This document shows, piece by piece, positions 58,563 to 64,000 of a stretch of DNA of 64,000 nucleotides. The position numbers and the translations under genes are program-made. The stretch's first letter is position 1. Each line of letters starts with the position of its first letter. The DNA comes from Nocardia vermiculata NBRC 100427 (GTDB lineage: Bacteria > Actinomycetota > Actinomycetes > Mycobacteriales > Mycobacteriaceae). The notes under the pieces are model-generated. The model made no database searches and was not told the origin of the DNA. It saw only the letters and a program-made list of their open reading frames with translations. The stretch is taken from positions 186,001-250,000 of the forward strand of contig NZ_BDCA01000007.1 in NCBI RefSeq assembly GCF_001613265.1, written 5' to 3'.

Positions 58563-58871
58563 TCAGTGCCCCAGGGTGCCCTTGTCCACCTGAACCCATT
58601 CGGTCCGGCCGTCGGGATAGTGGTGGAACTCCCAGGCCTTGTAGTCACCGGAGTCGTCGATGATGGTGGCGTGGTCGGCGTAGCCGTCGTGGTCCATATC
58701 GGACCAGACCTCCATGGAGTGGTCGCTGTGGAACGTCTCGGTATCCAGGACGCCGTCGCCATCGATGTCCTGGGAGGTGTGGTCCAGTTCCACGGCACCG
58801 ATACCGCCCAGGTCGGAATGCGCGTCGACTTCGGGCAGGCCCAGGCCCGGCAGATCGCCCGAATGGATCAT
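58563..58871 (-). CDS. small acidic Asp-rich protein (DUF6802-like)
   Basis: A 102-residue, very acidic protein with two calcium-loop-like stretches, D-I-D-G-D-G-V-L-D-T (about 35-44) and D-M-D-H-D-G-Y-A-D-H (about 58-67), each followed by an aromatic/acidic strand (SMEVWSDM; YKAWEFHHYPDG). It resembles actinobacterial proteins I know as DUF6802, though this assignment is tentative. There is no signal peptide. ATG 58871 has GAGGAG 6 bases upstream. Metal binding is an inference from the Asp pattern. Confidence 0.72.
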   Translation of the reverse strand: MIHSGDLPGLGLPEVDAHSDLGGIGAVELDHTSQDIDGDGVLDTETFHSDHSMEVWSDMDHDGYADHATIIDDSGDYKAWEFHHYPDGRTEWVQVDKGTLGH

Positions 58872-59030
58872 GTGTGCTCCTCGAGGCCGTGGCGGGAATT
58901 TGCTCCATCCTGGCATTCGCGGACGGTCCGGCGCATCCCCGGCCGGGCAAGTTGTGGACAACTTCCCACAGCCGAGGTGCACGGGAGCGATTGCCTGTGG
59001 ATAACTACCGTCCAGTCCGGCGCGGTGGCG

Positions 59031-59222
59031 TCACCGCTTCGGAATGACTACCCACAGCACCAGGTAGAGGATGAATTGCGGCCCGGGCAACAGGCAGGAG
59101 GCCAGGAACAGCAGGCGCACCAGGCCGGAGCTCCAGCCGAAGTATTCGGCTATACCGCCGCAGACACCGGCGATCCACTTGTCGGACGTCGATCGGGTCA
59201 TGCGGCGGGTGGGGGCGGTCAT
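59031..59222 (-). CDS. small PspC-domain membrane protein
   Basis: A 63-residue protein that is almost only a PspC domain: WIAGVCGGIAEYFGWSSGLV, then one long hydrophobic segment (about 36-60) ending in V-I-P-K-R. Single-domain PspC proteins act in membrane stress responses and can bind PspA-like partners. ATG 59222 has AAGGAG 6 bases upstream. It stands alone, divergent from the ABC-F gene, and is the third PspC protein in the window. Confidence 0.9.
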   Translation of the reverse strand: MTAPTRRMTRSTSDKWIAGVCGGIAEYFGWSSGLVRLLFLASCLLPGPQFILYLVLWVVIPKR

Positions 59223-59369
59223 ATCGCTCTCCTTCGTCACGGTAAATCTCGGTTGTTCCACTGTGCCCGGGCGGCGCTCGGTCACGCATCCGGCGACAGA
59301 CCCATCCCGACCCTGAATTCCACCGGGGCGGACTCAGGGTCGCGACCACCACCGGGCAGACTCCTACGC

Positions 59370-61040
59370 GTGAGTACGACGCTGCATGCCCATGGCCTGT
59401 CCGCAGGTCACGGTGAACGCATGCTGTTCGAGGACCTGGATCTGGTGCTGGCGCCGGGCGATGTGATCGGGCTGGTCGGAGTGAACGGGGCCGGCAAGTC
59501 GACGCTGCTGCGAACGCTGGCCGACCGCACCCCCCAGACCGGCCGCATCACGCTCAGCCCACCGGACGCCACCGTCGGCTACCTGGCGCAGGAACCCGAA
59601 CGCATCCCCGGTGAGACCGTCACCCGGTTCCTCGCGCGACGTACCGGGGTCGACGCGGCGCAGCGGGCCATGGATGCCGCCGCCGAACGCCTGGCGACCG
59701 AAGCCGGCGACAGCACCGCGGCACAACACTATTCGGAGACACTCGAGCGCTGGCTGGCCCTGGGCGGAGCCGACCTGGACACCCGGGCTCTGGAAGTCGC
59801 CGCGGATCTCGGGCTCGATGCGAGCCTGCCCCGGGGACTCGAGACACCGATGACCGTGCTGTCCGGCGGCCAGGCCGCCCGAGCCGGCCTGGCCTCGGTG
59901 TTGCTGTCACGCTTCGACATTCTGCTGCTCGACGAACCCACCAACGACCTCGATCTGGACGGCCTGACCCGGCTGGAGAATTTCGTCACCGGAATCAGGG
60001 CCCCGCTGATGGTGATCAGCCACGATCGGGAGTTCCTGGCCCGCACCGTCAATCGCATCGTCGAACTCGACCTCGCACAGCATCAGGTCGGCACCTACGA
60101 CGGTGGCTACGAGTCCTATCTGGCCGAACGCGAGATCGCGCGCCGGCACGCCCGGGAAGCGTACGAGGAATACGCCGACACCCGAGCCGGCCTGGAAGCG
60201 CGGCAGGTCACCCAACGCAACTGGCTCGAACACGGGGTCCGCAACGCGCGTCGCAAGGCCCGGGATCCGCGAAAGGTGGATTCCGACAAGGCCGGACGCA
60301 AGATGCGCGCGGAATCCACCGAGAAGCAGGCCTCGAAGGTACGCCAGACCCAGCGCCGCATCGAACGGCTCGAGGTGGTGGCCGAACCGCGCAAGGAATG
60401 GGAACTGCGGATGTCGATCGCCGCGGCCCCACGCAGCGGTTCGGTGGTGTCGACGCTGTCACAGGCCACCGTGCGCCACGGTGATTTCGTGCTGGGACCG
60501 ATTACCGCGCAGATCGATGGAGGCGACCGGATCATCCTGACCGGCCCCAACGGATCGGGTAAGTCGACGCTGCTGTCGCTGCTGCTGGGCAAGATCGCGC
60601 CCGAACACGGCACCGCCTCGCTCGGATCCGGTGTCGCCGTCGGAGAAGTCGACCAGGCACGCGGTTTGTTCCGCGGTGATGCCTCGCTCGCCGCAACCTT
60701 CGGTGCCGAGGTACCCGACCTGTCCGACTCGGAGATCCGGACCCTGCTCGCGAAGTTCGGGCTGCGCGGCACCCACGTGTTGCGCGCCAACGACACGTTG
60801 TCCCCCGGTGAGCGCACCCGGGCGGCACTGGCGTTGCTGCAGGCGCGCGGAGTCAATCTGCTGATCCTCGACGAGCCGACCAACCATCTCGACCTGCCGG
60901 CGATCGAGCAGTTGGAGCAGGCGGTGGAATCCTTCGACGGCACCCTGGTGCTGGTCACCCACGACCGCCGCATGCTCGACACCGTGCGCGCCGGGCGGCG
61001 CTGGCGGATGTCCGCCGGACAGCTGACCGAAGATCACTGA
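59370..61040 (+). CDS. ABC-F family ATPase
   Basis: A 556-residue protein with two ABC ATPase domains and no membrane segment, so it works on ribosomes or translation rather than transport. Domain 1 has the P-loop G-V-N-G-A-G-K-S-T and L-S-G-G-Q, with D-E-P-T-N-D-L-D; domain 2 has G-P-N-G-S-G-K-S-T and L-S-P-G-E-R-T, with D-E-P-T-N-H-L-D. The charged linker (about 250-345) is the inserted P-site tRNA interaction part. It could be a housekeeping Uup/EttA relative or an antibiotic-protection factor. Start GTG 59370. Confidence 0.92.
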   Translation: MSTTLHAHGLSAGHGERMLFEDLDLVLAPGDVIGLVGVNGAGKSTLLRTLADRTPQTGRITLSPPDATVGYLAQEPERIPGETVTRFLARRTGVDAAQRAMDAAAERLATEAGDSTAAQHYSETLERWLALGGADLDTRALEVAADLGLDASLPRGLETPMTVLSGGQAARAGLASVLLSRFDILLLDEPTNDLDLDGLTRLENFVTGIRAPLMVISHDREFLARTVNRIVELDLAQHQVGTYDGGYESYLAEREIARRHAREAYEEYADTRAGLEARQVTQRNWLEHGVRNARRKARDPRKVDSDKAGRKMRAESTEKQASKVRQTQRRIERLEVVAEPRKEWELRMSIAAAPRSGSVVSTLSQATVRHGDFVLGPITAQIDGGDRIILTGPNGSGKSTLLSLLLGKIAPEHGTASLGSGVAVGEVDQARGLFRGDASLAATFGAEVPDLSDSEIRTLLAKFGLRGTHVLRANDTLSPGERTRAALALLQARGVNLLILDEPTNHLDLPAIEQLEQAVESFDGTLVLVTHDRRMLDTVRAGRRWRMSAGQLTEDH

Positions 61041-61059
61041 ACCGCCAGGAGGTACGGCT

Positions 61060-61494
61060 GTGGATGCGATAGCACTCGGAACGGATACCCGGATCACGTT
61101 GGTGATCGCGGGACTTCTCTTCGTGTGGGCCCTCCTGCTGGGTGTCTGGAAATACCACGGGATGCGGACCTCGCCGCAGGGGCAGGCCCACCCGTACGTC
61201 GACATCGCACACCGCGCGGCGCTCATGTACAGCTTCGCCACCTTGCTGCTCGCGGTATTCGTCGAACTCTCGGACTGGCCGACCGCGGTGAATCTCGTCG
61301 CGGCACTGCTCGTCGTCACCTTCTTCGCGGGCGCGATCGCCTCGTACTGTCTCCACGGCCTGCGCCGCGACACCACCAACCAGTTCCATGGCTCGATCTC
61401 CTCGTCACTGCGGCTGGCCATGTACGCGTTGATCGTGTGTGAGATCGGCGGATTCCTGGTGCCGTTCACCGGATTCCTGCACGCGCAGTTCTGA
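61060..61494 (+). CDS. four-helix integral membrane protein
   Basis: A 144-residue protein with four predicted membrane helices (about 12-32, 52-72, 77-97 and 118-138). Conserved-looking polar spots are K-Y-H-G-M and H-P-Y-V-D-I-A-H-R-A-A between helices 1 and 2. I do not recognise a named family or function. GTG 61060 has AGGAGG 8 bases upstream and follows the ABC-F gene by 19 bases, so they share a transcript. Confidence 0.82.
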   Translation: MDAIALGTDTRITLVIAGLLFVWALLLGVWKYHGMRTSPQGQAHPYVDIAHRAALMYSFATLLLAVFVELSDWPTAVNLVAALLVVTFFAGAIASYCLHGLRRDTTNQFHGSISSSLRLAMYALIVCEIGGFLVPFTGFLHAQF

Positions 61495-61543
61495 CTCCGG
61501 CGCCACTCGCACCCGGCGGCGTCCGCGAAGCCCGGCCGAGCCG

Positions 61544-62515
61544 CTATCCTTCGGCGATCGAGGTGATCAGGGTGCGGCCGGATTCGGTACGCGTGCCGAC
61601 GATCTGAGTGAACGCATGGGGCTGTTCGTCCGGCCGTTGCTGGGTCAGGCGGACTTCGAACTGACCGTCCTCGCTGGTCCGGGTGATTTGCACGCAGTAG
61701 CGAGTACCGACCGGCACCTGGTTGATACCGCGTTGAATCTGGTCTGCCGGTGGCACCGACGAGTCGTCGGCGACGACCGCACGAGCGGCGAAGCCGGAAC
61801 GCTGAACGTAGTACGCCCGCTCGAACGCGAGAATCGCATCCGGTCCGGTTCCGGTACCTCCCGGATCGGTACCGGAGGTCACCTCCGAGGAGCGTTGCTG
61901 TTCGCAGCCGTCGGTGGCGATCGCCGAGGACGGTGCCTCCGTACTCGGGGGCGCACTGTGCCGGGAGGTCGCGGGCGGTACCGCGGCGACGAGCGGAGCC
62001 TGCGAGGCAACCGTTCGATCGGATGCGTCGTTACCCGTGTGGATGACGGTCAGGACCACGGAGACGACGACGATGGCGACGCCGGCCAGTGTGAGTGCGG
62101 CAAGCAGTTTCTCACCACGCCGGTTGTCCCGACGCGGCCGGGACTGCCGGGGGCGGCGCAGGGCCGGGCCGGGGTTACCACCCGAACGGTCGACGACCTT
62201 GGGCACCAGGGACGACTTGTCGGCCGACTCCGGACCGGGCAGCGGTCCGGCGACCGGGATCCGGCGCGGCTCCGGTTCGGCCGCGGGCTCCGGGGCATCG
62301 CTCTGCCCGGGGTCGAGCCACTGTTCCCAGTCCCCGGCCGGATACACCGGCGATCCGGGAACGGGTCGCGGCGGCGCCGGCCGGGCCGTACCACGCCCGG
62401 GTGCACGCCGGCCCGCGCGGCGCTTGCGCCCCTGCTTCCCGACCGGGGTGCGGACCATCGGCAGGCCGAGGTCGAACGGATTGTCCTGCGGCGGGTCCGG
62501 ATCAGACCGTGTCAT
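61544..62515 (-). CDS. single-pass membrane protein in a type VII secretion-type operon
   Basis: A 323-residue protein. A basic, Pro/Arg-rich cytoplasmic part of about 140 residues leads to one membrane helix (about 139-160, ALTLAGVAIVVVSVVLTVIH). Outside lie a Ser/Ala linker and a small domain (about 220-320) with DAILAFERAYYVQRSG, QVPVGTRYCVQITR and two Cys that could form a disulfide. I recognise the layout from actinobacterial secretion-linked loci but cannot name it safely. ATG 62515 overlaps the end of the WXG-like gene by 14 bases, so the two are translated together. Confidence 0.78.
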   Translation of the reverse strand: MTRSDPDPPQDNPFDLGLPMVRTPVGKQGRKRRAGRRAPGRGTARPAPPRPVPGSPVYPAGDWEQWLDPGQSDAPEPAAEPEPRRIPVAGPLPGPESADKSSLVPKVVDRSGGNPGPALRRPRQSRPRRDNRRGEKLLAALTLAGVAIVVVSVVLTVIHTGNDASDRTVASQAPLVAAVPPATSRHSAPPSTEAPSSAIATDGCEQQRSSEVTSGTDPGGTGTGPDAILAFERAYYVQRSGFAARAVVADDSSVPPADQIQRGINQVPVGTRYCVQITRTSEDGQFEVRLTQQRPDEQPHAFTQIVGTRTESGRTLITSIAEG

Positions 62516-63863
62516 CGCCGAAGTCGCCGATCACAGCGGCGGGCACGGTGGTCTCGGATGCCGGTACGGTGACACCGAGCTGGCCCTCCCGAGGTTTGTG
62601 ATCTTGCCCGCCACCCGCGGGTGGCGGCAGTGCCATACCGCCGGCGACCCCTGGATGCGCCGGCGGTTCCGGTGCCGGTGCCGGAGCAGGGATCTGCGGT
62701 TTCGGCATCGGAGCGGGTACCGGCTTGTCGTCGGGCGGGATGATCGACGAGGGCGGTGGCGGTTCCGGCTTATCCGAGGGCGTCTTGTCGCCCGCGGTCT
62801 TGTCACCCAGCGCCTTGTCACTTCCCGGTGCGCTCGCACCCGGAATGATCGAGCCGGGACCGGTGGTGCCGGATGGCGCCTTCTCGGCATCTCCCCCGAA
62901 ATCGAACAGCGCGCCCTCCGAATTCCCGGATGCTCCGGCCGGATTGGTCTTCTCGGCGCCGTCGGGGTTGATCAACTGTGGGATGGCCTGGTCGACCGAG
63001 GACGCCACGGTATCGATGGTGTGGGTACCGACTTCGGCGATCTTGTCGATGAGATGGGTGCCGATATCCACACCGGCATTGATCGCCGAGGTGCCGATAT
63101 CCACGCCCGCCTTCACCAGCAACTGCTGCAGTTGCAGTTGAGCGAGCTGCGCCGGGTCGACGGGTTGCCCTGGGACAGTGCCGGGCGGTGCGGGAGCCGC
63201 GCTGTATCCGCTGGGCAGGGTCGGCGTGTCCTGCCACGACTCCGAGGAATCCAGACCCGACGGTGTCGAGACGGTGAGCGGGCCCATCTCGTCGAGCCGG
63301 CGCGAATGGTCGTCCATTTCTGTTCGCGCGGACGTGACCTCGGTAATGGCCTCCCGCAAGGCCTGCGTGGCGCGGTTGATCACCGCGTCCGTATCCGGTG
63401 CGGCGGAGGCATTTCCCAGCATGGTGCGGGCATCGCTGCGGAAATCGGCGATGATCCGGTCCACTCGGCCTGCCGCTCGGGAACTGGTGCCGTGTGCGTC
63501 CGAGAGCACGCCCAGATAGGCCGGGCCCCGGTCGGAGATATTGCCGATCTGGGTCTGGGTGGTCCGCAGCGCCGGCACGGTGGCATCGGATCCCGGCCCG
63601 GTCCAGGTGGATTCCAGCGCATGCATGCCCTGACGGTGCGGGGCTTCGGTATCGGCTGCCTGGGTTGACGCGTTCGACAACGCCGCCGCAATCGCCGCAT
63701 TGGGCGCCGCGACGCCGTTCCCCAGCGACGCGCGCAGTTCGAGCAGGGGTTTCACCAGGGTCGCGACCAGCGGAGGATCCACATTCGGATCGGAAGACGT
63801 TGCGGGCGTGGTATCGCCACGGTCGGCAGCCGGGCGGCGGCGTAATCCGGTTCCGTGTCTCAT
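62502..63863 (-). CDS. WXG100-like protein with long Pro-rich tail, probable type VII secretion substrate or chaperone
   Basis: A 453-residue protein. The N-terminal half (about 30-200) is helical with a W-T-G turn (ALESTWTGPGSDATV) between helices, the sign of the WXG100 superfamily used in type VII secretion. The middle (about 240-300) is a Gln/Val-rich helical stretch, and the C-terminal 150 residues are disordered, with K/D repeats (GDK-TAGDK-TPSDK) and Pro/Ala runs. This recalls mycobacterial EspK/EspA-type accessory proteins. ATG 63863 overlaps the preceding gene's stop. Confidence 0.75.
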   Translation of the reverse strand: MRHGTGLRRRPAADRGDTTPATSSDPNVDPPLVATLVKPLLELRASLGNGVAAPNAAIAAALSNASTQAADTEAPHRQGMHALESTWTGPGSDATVPALRTTQTQIGNISDRGPAYLGVLSDAHGTSSRAAGRVDRIIADFRSDARTMLGNASAAPDTDAVINRATQALREAITEVTSARTEMDDHSRRLDEMGPLTVSTPSGLDSSESWQDTPTLPSGYSAAPAPPGTVPGQPVDPAQLAQLQLQQLLVKAGVDIGTSAINAGVDIGTHLIDKIAEVGTHTIDTVASSVDQAIPQLINPDGAEKTNPAGASGNSEGALFDFGGDAEKAPSGTTGPGSIIPGASAPGSDKALGDKTAGDKTPSDKPEPPPPSSIIPPDDKPVPAPMPKPQIPAPAPAPEPPAHPGVAGGMALPPPAGGGQDHKPREGQLGVTVPASETTVPAAVIGDFGDDTV

Positions 63864-64000
63864 AGTGCCTGCTCCGTCCGCTCGATCGCGGCGGCGGACT
63901 CCTCGTCGGAACCCCGCACACCCGCGGTATAGGTGCTCAGTGTGCTGCCGTAGGCGGACACCAGCTTTCCCGCGGTGGACAGCGCTTGCGCATGTTCGGA
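63860..64000 (-). CDS. EspC-like (DUF2580-type) small protein, 5' part beyond the window
   Basis: Only the last 46 codons are visible, ending TGA 63862-63860. The fragment reads as a helix (AQALSTAGKLVSAYGSTLST) followed by D-E-E-S-A-A-A-I-E-R-T, which matches the C-terminal pattern of EspC-type type VII targets. Its stop overlaps the next ATG (ATGA), so it heads or sits inside the same operon. Identity is provisional because the N-terminus is missing. Confidence 0.6.
   Translation of the reverse strand, partial: SEHAQALSTAGKLVSAYGSTLSTYTAGVRGSDEESAAAIERTEQAL

Noticed and set aside
61544..62515. Naming the 323-residue membrane protein as a specific Ecc/Mce component
   Set aside because: Layout is suggestive but no diagnostic motif of those families is visible.

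Overview
The window is high-GC actinobacterial DNA, most likely from Nocardia or a close relative in the Mycobacteriales (a judgement from gene order and protein wording, not from a database search). Supporting signs are the block guaB3-guaB-DUF5319-rsdA-sigD-(Rv3415c-like)-whiB3-...-groEL1-groES-tsaD-rimI-tsaB-tsaE-hydrolase-alr-nnrD-...-glmS, which follows the Mycobacterium tuberculosis Rv3410c-Rv3436c order, a DnaE2/ImuA'/ImuB mutasome, a His-tailed GroEL1, type VII secretion-type genes, and many GTG starts. I see no transposase, phage gene, tRNA, rRNA or CRISPR array. The window reads as core chromosome with a few accessory insertions.

Left part (1-8.3 kb): a co-directional minus-strand lipid-degradation cluster (thiolase-like ltp1, SRPBCC protein, MaoC hydratase, short-chain dehydrogenase, acyl-CoA dehydrogenase running off the left edge). 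A TetR regulator and an efflux-type MFS gene lie behind it, and a palindrome sits in the ltp1 promoter. NADP isocitrate dehydrogenase follows. From 8.5 to 12.2 kb there is a SAM-IV riboswitch with a small ORF overlapping metX, then DUF3017, trmL, a rhomboid-like protein and a DUF167 protein.

Middle (12.6-32.5 kb): SOS mutagenesis genes dnaE2 and imuA'-imuB, each with its own LexA box, flank a transporter/regulator region (two MFS proteins, an MmyB-type regulator, an SDR, a TSUP permease, a Suc/Fer thioredoxin-like protein, a hydrolase, DUF5808). A Ser/Thr kinase then converges on a cell-envelope stress module: response regulator, PspC-containing histidine kinase, and a divergent PspC/LiaF-like protein with a small membrane partner. 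Purine genes guaA, guaB3 and guaB follow.

Right part (38-64 kb): two sigma/anti-sigma pairs (SigD/RsdA and a SigK-like factor with an unusually short RskA-type partner), WhiB3, the GroES/GroEL1 locus under a CIRCE operator, a divergent membrane-anchored Hsp70-like protein, the t6A tRNA-modification/alanine racemase/nnrD run, a cupredoxin lipoprotein, glmS, a hydrolase-fold protein without the usual nucleophile, small PspC and acidic repeat proteins, an ABC-F ATPase, and at the right edge an operon with type VII secretion-type proteins. The best leads for something new are the layered metX leader, the soluble anti-sigma factor, the Hsp70-like protein opposite groES, and a perfect 38-bp palindrome ahead of an SDR gene.
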